Positions 36,434-45,396 of a stretch of 64,000 nucleotides of DNA are shown here, in pieces; position 1 is the stretch's first letter; each line of letters starts with the position of its first letter. The DNA comes from Candidatus Gastranaerophilales bacterium (GTDB lineage: Bacteria; Cyanobacteriota; Vampirovibrionia; Gastranaerophilales; Gastranaerophilaceae). The notes beneath the pieces were generated by a model. That model ran no database searches. It saw only the letters and a list, made by a program, of their open reading frames with translations, and had not been told where the DNA came from. Where the stretch lies: contig CALVED010000007.1 in NCBI GenBank assembly GCA_944326485.1, forward strand, positions 34,475-98,474. Direction: 5' to 3'. Both the position numbers and the translations under genes were made by a program.

Positions 36434-37528
36434 TTATAATCTGTTGTCTGTTTCTATTATATTACTACCTTTTTGTGTATTACGCAAACTGTATACAAAA
36501 ATCAAAATTTCAGCAACTGCTTTATATAGCTCAGGGGGAATTGATGAATTTATTTCAACCATTCTAAAAATAGCTCTTGCAACTGGTGGATTTTCTATAA
36601 CCGGAATTGAATGTTCTCTTGCTATTTCTATGATTTTTTTTGCGAATAACTCTGTACCTTTTGCAAGTAATTTTGGTGATTCCATTTCTTTTGCATCATA
36701 TTTTAAAGCACAAGCAATATGCGTTGGATTTGTTACTACAAAATCACAATCAGGAACAGAATCCATCATCTTTTTTTGTAACATTTGCTGACGTCTTTGT
36801 CTTAAAGCAGCTTTGACATGGGGATCTCCTTCGGAGTTCTTATATTCATCTTTAACCTCTTTAAATGACATTTTTTGGTCTTGTAAAAATTTCCATCTTA
36901 CCATACCATAATCTGCAGCTGCTATAATTAAGAATGCTAGACCTGCTTTCATAACGAAATCTATTATTAAACTTCCAAATTCATTTAATATTGCAAAACT
37001 ATTGTCAACGTTTGCTAAACTCAAGATTACAGGTAAATGGGTATTATAGACCATCCACCCTATAATTCCGAGTAAAACTACTTTTACTATATTTTTAACC
37101 AGTTCAAATAATGTTTTTGGCGACATTAAATTTTTAAAATATTTTGATGGATTCAACTTATCAAGTCTTGGTTCTAATGGTTTTGTTGTAATTAATGGTC
37201 CAACCTGTATAAAATCTCCAAGAATAGCAATGAAAGCAGCCATTATTAAAATAGGCCCTATTATTAGAAGAGTAGGAATACTTACGGCTACTGCTAAATG
37301 TGCATATCCAATATCTTCTAAATGTTTGTCCGGAATTTTATCGTATAAATATACAAATAATTGTGATATTTGATCCCATATAAATGGTGAAAGTTTTAAA
37401 ATGATTATAAACATGACAAGTAAAGCTAAAGCGGTTGAAAAATCTTTTGATTTTACGACTTGACCTTCTTTTCTTGCTTTTTGAAGTTTTTGTTGACTGG
37501 CTTCAAATTGTTTATTCTCATCACCCAT
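36434..37528 (-). CDS. flhB: FlhB/YscU-family type III export protein
   Basis: Switch protein of the flagellar or type III secretion export gate. 364 residues. The N-terminal motif KTQKARKEGQ-like (KLQKARKEGQVVKS) is followed by four membrane helices (about 30-215), then the cytoplasmic domain with the self-cleaving NPTH site at 267-270 and the conserved C-terminal VIENPPVARAIF. Length and the RGRIK-like linker region fit FlhB rather than the truncated FlhX. It lies between apt and a sigma factor, away from any flagellar cluster, so flagellar versus injectisome use is undecided. Confidence 0.9.
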   Translation of the reverse strand: MGDENKQFEASQQKLQKARKEGQVVKSKDFSTALALLVMFIIILKLSPFIWDQISQLFVYLYDKIPDKHLEDIGYAHLAVAVSIPTLLIIGPILIMAAFIAILGDFIQVGPLITTKPLEPRLDKLNPSKYFKNLMSPKTLFELVKNIVKVVLLGIIGWMVYNTHLPVILSLANVDNSFAILNEFGSLIIDFVMKAGLAFLIIAAADYGMVRWKFLQDQKMSFKEVKDEYKNSEGDPHVKAALRQRRQQMLQKKMMDSVPDCDFVVTNPTHIACALKYDAKEMESPKLLAKGTELFAKKIIEIAREHSIPVIENPPVARAIFRMVEINSSIPPELYKAVAEILIFVYSLRNTQKGSNIIETDNRL

Positions 37529-37544
37529 TAATTATATTCTCTAT

Positions 37545-38072
37545 TTAATATTTAATCATAGAAACTACTTCTATATCTTTTGGTAAATTTTCTCTTCCTT
37601 TTAAATCTTCAAGTTCTATAATAAATGCACTTGCTAATACTTTGGCACCTGCTTTCTTTAATAATCTGCAAGCAGCTCCAACAGTTCCTCCTGTAGCTAA
37701 AAGATCATCTATTACAACTACAGTTTTCCCTTCTTCAACTGCATCTTTGTGTATTTCCAATTTGTCTGTTCCATATTCTAATGTATATTCTTCGCTTATT
37801 GTTTCCGCCGGTAATTTACCTGGTTTTCTGATTAAAATACAACCAGCATTTATATTGTATGCTAGTGCAGATCCAAAGATAAAACCTCTTGATTCCACTA
37901 CTGCAACATAATCTATACCTCTATTTATAAATTTTGCAGTTAAAAAATCAATCATTTCTCTTAATGCATCTTTGTCTTTTATCGCAGTTGTTATGTCTCT
38001 AAAGATTATTCCTTCAATTGGAAAATCTTTTATACTTCTTATTCTTTCTTTTACCAACTGCTCTGCGTTCAT
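37545..38072 (-). CDS. apt: Adenine phosphoribosyltransferase
   Basis: Salvages adenine to AMP using PRPP. 175 residues, normal length. Motifs: the hood IKDFPIEGIIFRDIT near the N-terminus, AVVESRGFIFG, the flexible EYTLEYGTDKLEIHKDA loop, and the PRPP-binding VVVIDDLLATGGT. AGGAG-like sequence precedes the ATG. It lies between maf and flhB on the same strand with short gaps, so it may share their transcript. Confidence 0.96.
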   Translation of the reverse strand: MNAEQLVKERIRSIKDFPIEGIIFRDITTAIKDKDALREMIDFLTAKFINRGIDYVAVVESRGFIFGSALAYNINAGCILIRKPGKLPAETISEEYTLEYGTDKLEIHKDAVEEGKTVVVIDDLLATGGTVGAACRLLKKAGAKVLASAFIIELEDLKGRENLPKDIEVVSMIKY

Positions 38073-38114
38073 TTTTTTCTCCTCATGATTATTAATTAAT
38101 ACTATTATTTTACA

Positions 38115-38693
38115 CTAAATTTTACCGTCTGTAATTTCTAAAAGCATGCTTTTTAATAATTTAGTGGGTAATCCAACAATATTGTCATATTCACCTTTTA
38201 TATCTTTTATAAAATATTGTGGTAACTCTTGTATTCCATATGAGCCTGCTTTGTCATATGGCTTATATTCTTCTATGTATTTTCTTATATCTTTTTCTTC
38301 TACTAAATTGAAGCTTACTTCACTTGTTTCCGATTTAATGATTTTTTTGTTTTTTTCATTATCTTTTATACATATTGCTGTTACAACTTTGTGTATATTA
38401 TTATTTAATGAAGAAAGCATTTTATATGCTTCATCATAATTTTTTGGTTTTCCCATTACTTTATCATTCAAAATTACAACAGTATCTGCACTTATTATAA
38501 TTGCAGAATCTGTAATTATTTCCAAAACAGAATCACACTTTTTTTCAGCTATTTGTTCAATTTTTTTATATGAAAAACTTTTATCAATTAAACTCTCATC
38601 ATAATTTGGTTTGACTATTTTAAATGTTATTCCAATCTTCTCTAATAAATATTTTCTTCTTGGAGAGGTTGAAGCCAGTATTATTTCTTTCAT
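38115..38693 (-). CDS. maf: Maf-family nucleoside triphosphate pyrophosphatase
   Basis: Hydrolyses non-canonical or excess nucleoside triphosphates to monophosphates in the cytosol. 192 residues. The N-terminal loop ASTSPRRKYLLEKIGI is diagnostic; SADTVVILNDKVMGKPKN carries the catalytic Asp and the family GKP motif, and DKAGSYGIQ follows. Subfamily (dTTP/UTP or m7GTP) is not certain. It is preceded by a strong hairpin that separates it from the small gene upstream. Confidence 0.95.
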   Translation of the reverse strand: MKEIILASTSPRRKYLLEKIGITFKIVKPNYDESLIDKSFSYKKIEQIAEKKCDSVLEIITDSAIIISADTVVILNDKVMGKPKNYDEAYKMLSSLNNNIHKVVTAICIKDNEKNKKIIKSETSEVSFNLVEEKDIRKYIEEYKPYDKAGSYGIQELPQYFIKDIKGEYDNIVGLPTKLLKSMLLEITDGKI

Positions 38694-38707
38694 AGCATTC
38701 CTAATAT

Positions 38708-38749
38708 AAAAAATACCTTTTATATTATTGTAATTAAAAGGTATTTTTT
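38708..38749. terminator. Bidirectional-looking terminator upstream of maf
   Basis: 14-bp perfect arms AAAAAATACCTTTT and AAAAGGTATTTTTT with a 14-nt loop. On the minus strand it follows the 85-residue gene and precedes maf. Confidence 0.7.
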
Positions 38750-38772
38750 TTTAAATATTTTTTATTCAAATT

Positions 38773-39030
38773 CTATTTGCTTCTTCTCATTTTCGGAGGA
38801 TTAAAATTTAACTTTAAATAAACTACAGATTTTGATGTGACATCTGAACATATGTTTTTAAGTTTTGCATTCATATCAATCATGCTTCTTTGCATCATTG
38901 CATAATCATTCATTGCCGATAACATTTTCTGAGAATCAACAAGTTTTGTTGTTTCTGGATTATCCATTTTTAATTTAGCATATTTTTTAACGAGTTCTCT
39001 GTCAATTTTATCCTTTGCTCCAACCGCCAT
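38773..39030 (-). CDS. Small uncharacterised helical protein
   Basis: 85 residues, charged, with no signal peptide or membrane helix. Mostly helical with methionine-rich centre (MLSAMNDYAMMQRSMIDMNA) and a basic end PPKMRRSK. An AGGGG sequence a few bases upstream supports the start. It sits alone between two strong terminators. No family recognised. Confidence 0.6.
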   Translation of the reverse strand: MAVGAKDKIDRELVKKYAKLKMDNPETTKLVDSQKMLSAMNDYAMMQRSMIDMNAKLKNICSDVTSKSVVYLKLNFNPPKMRRSK

Positions 39031-39149
39031 AAATTATTATCCCCTGTCTATATAAATCTGGTCTCTTACGTATATATAAAAAAATTTTTTCCCCTTAAAT
39101 TGCTCTTTTATTTTTTTATCATTACAAATTGTTAACATATTTTATATAT

Positions 39150-39189
39150 ACAAAAATAAGACGATATAGTTTTATCGTCTTATTTTTGT
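39150..39189. terminator. Perfect 17-bp bidirectional terminator
   Basis: Arms ACAAAAATAAGACGATA and TATCGTCTTATTTTTGT with a 6-nt loop and T-runs on both strands. It lies just after the ald stop on the minus strand. Confidence 0.85.
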
Positions 39190-39201
39190 ATAATTGTTTT
39201 C

Positions 39202-40323
39202 TTAAAAACCTATAAGACTTGGAAGTTCTGCATACTCAAATTTTAAAGCTTTTGCAACACCTTTATTTGTTAATTTTCCATTGAATGTATTAACACCTCT
39301 AGCTAATGAATTATCGTTTTTTATTGCATCAATAATTCCTTTATCAGCTGTTTCTATAAGATATTTTAATGTTTCATTTGTTAAAGCCATTGTTGATGTT
39401 CTTGCAACGCAACCGGGAATATTTGCTACACTGTAATGTATTACTCCATGCTTTTCATAAGAAGGATTGTCAAGAGTTGTAATCCTATCAATAGTTTCAA
39501 CTATACCACCTTGATCAATAGACACATCTACAATAACTGAACCTTTCTTCATGCTTTTAACCATATCTTCAGTTATTATACAAGGTGCTTTATGTCCTGG
39601 AATTAATACTGCTCCTATTAGAACATTTGTATCTTTGATTAATTCTTTTAACTTAGCTTCTGTAGATACATAAGTTTTTATTTTAGAACCAAATAAATTA
39701 TCAGCGTGTCTTAGTTTTTCTGTATTAATATCTGCAATAGAAACATTAGCACCCATTCCAACAGCTATTTTGGCAGCATTTATGCCCACATGGCCTGCTC
39801 CAATTATTAATACTTTCCCCGCAGGAACTCCTGCAATACCTCCAAGTAGTATTCCTGCACCTTTATTTCTATTTTCAAGTAAATTGGCAGCAATTTGTAT
39901 AGACATCTTTCCTGCAACTTCACTCATTGGAATAAGTAATGGTAAGTCCCCATCATCTTTTTGTATTGTTTCATAAGCAATACTTATAACTTTTTTATTT
40001 AATAATTCTTTTGTTAAAGATTTTTCTACAGCCAAATGTAAATAAGCAAAAATAATTTGATTTTTTCTTAGGTATTTATATTCTGAAGGTTGTGGCTCTT
40101 TTACTTTAACTATAATATCAGCGTCTTTATAAATGTCCTCTGGTGAATTTGTAATAGAAGCTCCGGCTTTTTTATAATCTTCATCAGAAAATCCACTACC
40201 AATGCCAGCACTTTTTTCTATTAATATTTTATGTCCGAGTTTAATAAGAGTGTGGACTCCTTCCGGAGTTATAGCTACCCTATCTTCCATAACTTTTAAT
40301 TCTTTTGGAACTCCAAAAATCAT
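39202..40323 (-). CDS. ald: Alanine dehydrogenase
   Basis: NAD-dependent reversible deamination of L-alanine to pyruvate and ammonia. 373 residues, standard length. MIFGVPKELKVMEDRVAITP starts it, with the catalytic Lys75/His96 region visible as VKVKEPQ and FAYLHLA. The Rossmann loop is IIGAGHVGINAAKIA, and the late DQGGIVETIDRITT motif is typical. It is preceded by pyrF with a 1-bp gap on the same strand and followed by a perfect terminator, so pyrF-ald form a transcript end. Confidence 0.96.
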   Translation of the reverse strand: MIFGVPKELKVMEDRVAITPEGVHTLIKLGHKILIEKSAGIGSGFSDEDYKKAGASITNSPEDIYKDADIIVKVKEPQPSEYKYLRKNQIIFAYLHLAVEKSLTKELLNKKVISIAYETIQKDDGDLPLLIPMSEVAGKMSIQIAANLLENRNKGAGILLGGIAGVPAGKVLIIGAGHVGINAAKIAVGMGANVSIADINTEKLRHADNLFGSKIKTYVSTEAKLKELIKDTNVLIGAVLIPGHKAPCIITEDMVKSMKKGSVIVDVSIDQGGIVETIDRITTLDNPSYEKHGVIHYSVANIPGCVARTSTMALTNETLKYLIETADKGIIDAIKNDNSLARGVNTFNGKLTNKGVAKALKFEYAELPSLIGF

Positions 40324-40324
40324 A

Positions 40325-41086
40325 TTATTCCTCTTTTTCTTTTTGAATAAGTGCTTCTTCTATTTCTGCAATAATTAATTTTGCGGCAGCAATAGGATCA
40401 TGTGCCATTGTAATTGGTCTACCAATAACCATATAATCAGCACCTGCTTTTATTGCATCAGAAGGAGATACTATTCTTATTTGGTCGTTAACTATTGCCC
40501 AAGTTGGTCTTACTGCAGGACATACAACTATAAATTCATTCCCTAATTCCTTTTTAATTTGACCTGCATCAGTATCTGGAGCAACAACACCCGATAAGCC
40601 GGCTTCTTTCGCTATTTTTGCCAGCTTTAATACATAATTGGATATATTCATCTCAACACCCAGTTCATTTGTAAGTGTTTTTTGACCAAAACTTGATAGA
40701 AGAGTTACTGCTAGAATGATTGGTAATTCCAGCTCATTTTTTTTTGCATAATTTGTACAGGCATTTAATGTGTTTACCATCATTTTGGAACCGCCTGTTG
40801 CGCTTATATTAAAAAAATCAATGCCCCTCTTCATTAAATTAATACTAGTTTGCGCTATAGTATTTGGTATATCTTGAAATTTCCCATCAAAATATACCTT
40901 TCCTCCGTGCTCTTTTATTACATCTACTGCCTCAAAACCGCAAGATGTAAAAAGTTGTAATCCAACTTTAAAAAAACCAACATAATCTTTTAATAAGTCT
41001 ACATATTTTATTACTTCTTCAATAGTATCAACATCAAGAGCTAGAATTATTCTATCTTTTGCTTTCTGTGGTTTTATTCTTTCCAT
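40325..41086 (-). CDS. pyrF: Orotidine 5'-phosphate decarboxylase
   Basis: Last step of UMP synthesis. 253 residues, somewhat longer than the ~235 typical because of an N-terminal extension (MERIKPQKAKDR) and an acidic C-terminal tail. ILALDVDT holds the first substrate-binding Asp. The catalytic D-x-K-x-x-D signature reads VYFDGKFQDIPNT, where most have DLKFHDIPNT. CPAVRPTW and YMVIGRPIT bind phosphate. No other pyrimidine gene is adjacent; ald follows after 1 bp. Confidence 0.95.
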   Translation of the reverse strand: MERIKPQKAKDRIILALDVDTIEEVIKYVDLLKDYVGFFKVGLQLFTSCGFEAVDVIKEHGGKVYFDGKFQDIPNTIAQTSINLMKRGIDFFNISATGGSKMMVNTLNACTNYAKKNELELPIILAVTLLSSFGQKTLTNELGVEMNISNYVLKLAKIAKEAGLSGVVAPDTDAGQIKKELGNEFIVVCPAVRPTWAIVNDQIRIVSPSDAIKAGADYMVIGRPITMAHDPIAAAKLIIAEIEEALIQKEKEE

Positions 41087-41151
41087 ATATCTTTCTCAAA
41101 ATACGAATAATGCACACATGTTATCACTATTAAAATAAGTTATCAACACTT

Positions 41152-41544
41152 TTATTTCTTTTGTAAATGAGCCTTACCCATTTCTAAAAATTCTTCTTCG
41201 CCCATTAATGCTTTTGTATAAGCTTCAGAAGGTTCTACTCCACGTCTTAAATATCCCTGATATAATCTATCAAATACTTCTCCACTTGCTCTTAATAGTT
41301 CAGGATGTGTTTCTGATAAGTATATTGTTTCGTCTATACTTCTCGATACATCTGTACCTTTTATATTTTTTATTTGTGAACGTCCCAAAACACCTGCATC
41401 AGGTATGTATTCTGCAGTATTGGGATTCTTATCTTTTATATCAATATCTTTTTCTCTTGCTTTTTCAGGTAATTTGTTTTTTGTTTTTATTTCTCTATCT
41501 ATATTTAATAAATAATTTGGTATATTATTATTAATTTCAGCCAT
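41152..41544 (-). CDS. Uncharacterised soluble protein
   Basis: 130 residues. An in-frame ATG lies at 41562, but CGGAG is correctly spaced before the ATG at 41544, so I start there. The first 60 residues are polar and Lys/Asn-rich; the rest is helical (ELLRASGEVFDRLYQGYLRR, AYTKALMGEEEFLEMG). No membrane segment or signal peptide. No family recognised. The ~290 bp between this gene and the next plus-strand gene is AT-rich with nothing I can assign. Confidence 0.62.
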   Translation of the reverse strand: MAEINNNIPNYLLNIDREIKTKNKLPEKAREKDIDIKDKNPNTAEYIPDAGVLGRSQIKNIKGTDVSRSIDETIYLSETHPELLRASGEVFDRLYQGYLRRGVEPSEAYTKALMGEEEFLEMGKAHLQKK

Positions 41545-41834
41545 TTTTATCTCCGTGTTCATTTCGCAATATGTTTAAAAACATATAGTGAATTTTTTTT
41601 GCTAGTCTTTTTTTAAATATATACTATTTTTTTTATTTATGATTATAAATTTATGCCTTAAACCCTTTATTTACAATAGAAGAAGTAATATAAAATTGTT
41701 GTTTACAAAACTTAATATAATATATATTTTTTCTATAAATTTTATTTAAAAAGACTTTTTTATTTATTTTATCAGAAAATTTGTCAAATATTTAGCCGAT
41801 TGAAATTATAAGTTTTTTCTTTCAAAATTATATT

Positions 41835-42920
41835 ATGAGCGTGATTAGAATCTTATTATTACTATTTATAGTATTAAATTTATTATTACCTTCTTATGCG
41901 AAAAGTGATGATAAATTAGATGTCAATTCAAAAAGTTTTATGGATTTAGGACGATATGTAGAGACATTAGAAATAAATGATTCTCCTGAAGTTAAAACTG
42001 AAGAGAAAGATTCAATAGATGATTATATCTTTGAGGAAGAAGCTCGTTTAGATGTAGCAAAAAGGTATGAAGAGAATGCTGTTGAATTGAATTTAAATGA
42101 TGATGCTGATAATGCTATGAACATAGTTAATAATGATAGAGTTTTTAAGTTAAAAGTTAATGAAACTCAGTATAAAATTGAGCAAGATATTAAATCAGAA
42201 AATATGATATGGGATAGTTCAAAAGCATTTTCGCAGGCGTTCCTTACCGATTCAAGACATATGGCTCCAATTCCGGGAGTTGTTAATTCTCAATCTATAA
42301 CTGCAAATGTTTCTCCATATTTGTCTGCTTCTTTAGGACAAACTTTTCTGTATGATACAAATGGACCGTCAGTATTATTTGTAAGAGCAAATGAATCTAC
42401 ATACAATACTGGTTCAATAATTTCATATAAAGGAGATGCTTTAAATCTTTCTGTAGGATCTTTTTCATCTTCTTATAACCATGCTGCTTCAGGTGGAGCT
42501 ATTTTATCTACTAATTCAATTAATTTACCCAAAAATGCTGGTAGTCTTGTTTTAGGTGGTGCATATTTCTCCAATGAAGCGCAAGATGATGATAAAACTA
42601 CAGGAGGAGGATTCGTTGAATATACTTTTAAAAGATTAAAATTGAATGCTCAAATAGGTCAAAGCAAATTCGCAAGTTCTGTTAATTATGATACAAGTTT
42701 ATATTTTATTCCTGAGTTTCGTATTTCGGATTCTTTATATTTAAAAACAAGATTTATCAGGAATGTTTCTCAGAATATGATGCAAGATGAGCTTGTTCTG
42801 ACATATAAGCCAATTAAGAGTAAAAATAATTTAGAAATAGAATTAAATGCTACAAATCAATATACAAATAATAATACAATTAAGCAGAGATTAAAAATTT
42901 CAACATCTTTTAAAATATAG
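41835..42920 (+). CDS. Secreted beta-strand-rich protein, possible outer-membrane barrel
   Basis: 361 residues. Signal peptide (MSVIRILLLLFIVLNLLLP, cleavage near SYA), then an acidic helical segment (about 25-125), then from about 140 alternating beta-strand-like sequence with Gly/Ser/Asn turns (SPYLSASLGQTFLY, AGSLVLGGAYFSNEA, RLKLNAQIGQSKF) that ends in a beta strand RLKISTSFKI. This pattern fits an outer-membrane barrel with a periplasmic N-terminal domain. No ribosome site is evident before the ATG. It is a single gene followed by repeat copy 5. Family unassigned. Confidence 0.7.
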   Translation: MSVIRILLLLFIVLNLLLPSYAKSDDKLDVNSKSFMDLGRYVETLEINDSPEVKTEEKDSIDDYIFEEEARLDVAKRYEENAVELNLNDDADNAMNIVNNDRVFKLKVNETQYKIEQDIKSENMIWDSSKAFSQAFLTDSRHMAPIPGVVNSQSITANVSPYLSASLGQTFLYDTNGPSVLFVRANESTYNTGSIISYKGDALNLSVGSFSSSYNHAASGGAILSTNSINLPKNAGSLVLGGAYFSNEAQDDDKTTGGGFVEYTFKRLKLNAQIGQSKFASSVNYDTSLYFIPEFRISDSLYLKTRFIRNVSQNMMQDELVLTYKPIKSKNNLEIELNATNQYTNNNTIKQRLKISTSFKI

Positions 42921-42956
42921 TTTCCATAATAAATATTATTTAAATTAATCTTAAAT

Positions 42957-43138
42957 GTCCGATAAAAAATTCACGATAAGCTGAAAGTGTGAGTGAATTT
43001 TTTTTACAAAACGAACCAAAAACTTTGTTTTTGAGTAAGCTTGTATCCGTAGTGAAACGTAGGCAAGTGGTGTCTTTAAATGGTGATTACTTTGTTAGCG
43101 AGGATGAATTGGTAACAAAGTGGGATACTAGATTAAAT
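42957..43138 (+). repeat. Dispersed 183-bp three-hairpin repeat, copy 5
   Basis: 182 bp, loop orientation A, between the convergent barrel-protein and tpiA genes. More diverged in its 3' half than copies 1 and 2 (GTAGGCAAGTGG, TGGTGATTAC), and hairpin 3 is intact. Confidence 0.92.
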
Positions 43139-43189
43139 ATAATTCAAAACAAAAAATTAAAATAAAATATAAATAAAGTTCATTGCGAA

Positions 43190-43286
43190 GTATAGTAAAA
43201 ACATTTTTGCGAAGTAACTGCAAAGCGAGCACTGTTTGAGCGTTAGCGAGTTTGCGAGCTATTGCTGAGCTTAAATGTTTTCTATA
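43190..43286 (+). other. Long imperfect inverted repeat in the gap before tpiA
   Basis: GTATAGTAAAAACATTT (43190-43206) pairs with AAATGTTTTCTATAC (43272-43286) apart from a 2-nt bulge. The ~65 bp between is unusually G-rich for this genome, with repeated GCGAG/GCGAA words (GCAAAGCGAGCA, GCGTTAGCGAG, TTTGCGAGC). The flanking ORF on this strand has no ribosome site and is probably not a gene. Could be a decayed repeat or structured RNA. Confidence 0.4.
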
Positions 43287-43362
43287 CGAAGCATCAGAAC
43301 ATTATTTATATTTTGTTTTAATTAGAAAAATAATAAAAAATTCAACCGGATGCTTCATTTCT

Positions 43363-43447
43363 GTTTTTGTAACTTCGACCAAAAGCCTCTTAACTCGGGT
43401 ATACCCTCAAACAGAAGAGGCTTTGTTCCAGTCTCAGTAACAAAAAC
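43363..43447. other. Long bulged hairpin, possible structured RNA or stalled-repeat relic
   Basis: The outer stem GTTTTTGTAACT/AGTAACAAAAAC has one mismatch. An asymmetric internal loop follows, then a perfect 10-bp inner stem AAAGCCTCTT/AAGAGGCTTT and a 23-nt apical loop containing the palindrome GGGTATACCC. The 661-bp gap between the barrel-protein gene and tpiA otherwise holds repeat copy 5, the inverted repeat at 43190-43286 and the tpiA terminator. Which strand, if any, is transcribed cannot be told. Confidence 0.4.
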
Positions 43448-43528
43448 TACGAAATTTTGCATATGGTTTCATTTTTTATTATTAATTCTTATTTGAAGAC
43501 AGAATCTATTTATAATATTTATTATGTA

Positions 43529-43561
43529 AAAAAGCTCTTGAATTATATTCAAGAGCTTTTT
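43529..43561 (-). terminator. Terminator of tpiA
   Basis: 14-bp perfect arms AAAAAGCTCTTGAA and TTCAAGAGCTTTTT with a 5-nt loop, 20 bp after the tpiA stop on the minus strand. T-runs occur on both strands. Confidence 0.82.
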
Positions 43562-43581
43562 GTTGTTATATTATTACTAAA

Positions 43582-44358
43582 TTACATTGCACCTTTTACA
43601 ATTTGTGCGAAACTATCAGCAGTTAAACTTGCCCCACCAACTAATGCACCATCTATGTCAGATTGTGCCATTTGTTCTTTTATAGTTCCCGGTTTTACAC
43701 TTCCGCCATATAATATTCTTATTGCTTCAGCTGTATTTGCATCATATAAACCTTTAACAACATTTCTTATCATTGCAATAACTCTATTGGCTTCAACTGA
43801 ATCGCAAGTTTTTCCGGTTCCAATAGCCCAAATTGGTTCATAAGCAATAATAGATTTTGCAACTTCTTCTTTTGTTAAGTCTTTTAATGCTTTTGTTATT
43901 TGTGATGCTATATGATAATCTGTAACTCCGGCTTCTCTTTGTTCTAATGATTCTCCGCAACATATAATTGGAATTAAACCGTTTGCTAAAATTGCTTTGG
44001 CTTTTTTATTAACCATTTCATCAGTTTCACCAAAATATTCTCTTCTTTCTGAGTGACCGATTATTATATATTCACAACCTGCATCTTTTAGCATTTCAAC
44101 AGAGCATTCACCAGTGAATGCACCTTGTGTTTCATAGTAACAGTTTTGTGCTGCTAATCTTACTTTTCCACAGCCACAGTCCTTTAATGCTTTATTAGCT
44201 GCATATAATGAAGTAAATGTTGGAGCAATAATAACTTCAGGAAGTGCTGCTTTGTCTTCTGATTTTAATTCAAGCATTATATCATTTGTTAATTGAGCTG
44301 CTTCTGCTTGAAGTTTATGCATTTTCCAGTTTCCAGCGATTACGGGTCTTCTTGTCAT
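43582..44358 (-). CDS. tpiA: Triosephosphate isomerase
   Basis: Interconverts dihydroxyacetone phosphate and glyceraldehyde-3-phosphate. 258 residues. Catalytic Lys12 (GNWKMHK), His102 (GHSERRE) and Glu174 (YEPIWAIGTGKT) are present, with the phosphate loop YGGSVKP. Seven cysteines is rather many for the family (for example CGCGK). Single gene with its own terminator; it works with the GAPDH at 8972 in glycolysis. Confidence 0.97.
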   Translation of the reverse strand: MTRRPVIAGNWKMHKLQAEAAQLTNDIMLELKSEDKAALPEVIIAPTFTSLYAANKALKDCGCGKVRLAAQNCYYETQGAFTGECSVEMLKDAGCEYIIIGHSERREYFGETDEMVNKKAKAILANGLIPIICCGESLEQREAGVTDYHIASQITKALKDLTKEEVAKSIIAYEPIWAIGTGKTCDSVEANRVIAMIRNVVKGLYDANTAEAIRILYGGSVKPGTIKEQMAQSDIDGALVGGASLTADSFAQIVKGAM

Positions 44359-44425
44359 ATTTTACCTTCTTTCATTTGTACAAATTACATGAAAATATTA
44401 GTTAAAACATGCACTTTTATCAAGT

Positions 44426-45385
44426 TTACTTTTTCCCTCTTCTTAACTCTTTTATTTTCTTTATATCTTGTTCAGCTAGTTCTTTTTCTCCCATTTCCTC
44501 ATATATTATTGCTCTATTCAAATATAAATCCACATTATGTTTATTCAGTTTATTTATGTTTTCAATTGCTTTATCGTAATCCTTAATTTTTCTGTATATA
44601 AAAGCTTTCTTTATAGGATTATTACTTACTTTTAGTGCTTCATCTATTTTGTTTAGTTCTATATATATTTGAATTAGTTCTGATTCTACATTAATATTCT
44701 TATCTTTTAATTCTAATGCTATTTTTAAAGCTTCTTCGTATTTTTTTCCACGTAAATAATGTATTAATAAATCTTTTTTGCTGGAATCTGTCTTTAAAAA
44801 TTTATAGCATAATTCAGAGTATTTAATTGATTCTTCTATATTTTCTTTATTGTCTTCTAATGCGAATATTTCCATTCCTGTATAAAAAGCTAAAACACCT
44901 TTTGTATATGGAAATGTTGATAATTTTAATGCTAGTTTTGTTGTGCTTATCTGAGTATTTATATTTTTAGATGACAATGAAAAACATAGTAAAAAAGTAG
45001 GAATTGATAGATAAATCATTATACATAGTATTAAAAATATAATTATAAATTTACTTTTTTGTTTTTTGTATTTTTCTTCTTTTTTCAATTTAATAATCAA
45101 AAAAATAAAATAATTTATTGCAATAAGACCAATATATCCTAATATATATAAAGCACTATTGCCTATGAAAAAAGCATCCTTAATAATATCATATTGTTTA
45201 AATGCAGTTATATAACCAGATGTTATAGCAATTAATGGCATAATAAAAATTGAACTAAAAATTGAGATTATAAGCTTTTTTTTGCTCATTTTTTCTTGGA
45301 AAATAATGCAATGAATTATAATAAAAGGAATTATTGCAATAGAAAAATAAAATAAGTTTGATATGATTATGTATAAGTTGTTCAT
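44426..45385 (-). CDS. Membrane-anchored TPR-like protein
   Basis: 319 residues. Four or five hydrophobic helices in the first ~150 residues (IISNLFYFSIAIIPFIIIH, IFSSIFIMPLIAITSGYI, LYILGYIGLIAINYFIF, FIIIFLILCIMIYLSIP) are followed by a C-terminal half of tetratricopeptide-like helix pairs (YEEALKIALELK, IDEALKVSNNPIK, DKAIENINKLN) ending in a basic tail. The TPR part presumably faces the cytosol. It starts 11 bp after the trpA stop, so it may be the third gene of the trpBA transcript. No known family assigned. Confidence 0.75.
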   Translation of the reverse strand: MNNLYIIISNLFYFSIAIIPFIIIHCIIFQEKMSKKKLIISIFSSIFIMPLIAITSGYITAFKQYDIIKDAFFIGNSALYILGYIGLIAINYFIFLIIKLKKEEKYKKQKSKFIIIFLILCIMIYLSIPTFLLCFSLSSKNINTQISTTKLALKLSTFPYTKGVLAFYTGMEIFALEDNKENIEESIKYSELCYKFLKTDSSKKDLLIHYLRGKKYEEALKIALELKDKNINVESELIQIYIELNKIDEALKVSNNPIKKAFIYRKIKDYDKAIENINKLNKHNVDLYLNRAIIYEEMGEKELAEQDIKKIKELRRGKK

Positions 45386-45396
45386 TTTTTATCCTT

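Noticed and set aside
43252..43440. 62-residue frame in the gap before tpiA
   Set aside because: No ribosome site, no domain-like composition, and it overlaps the structured inverted repeats.
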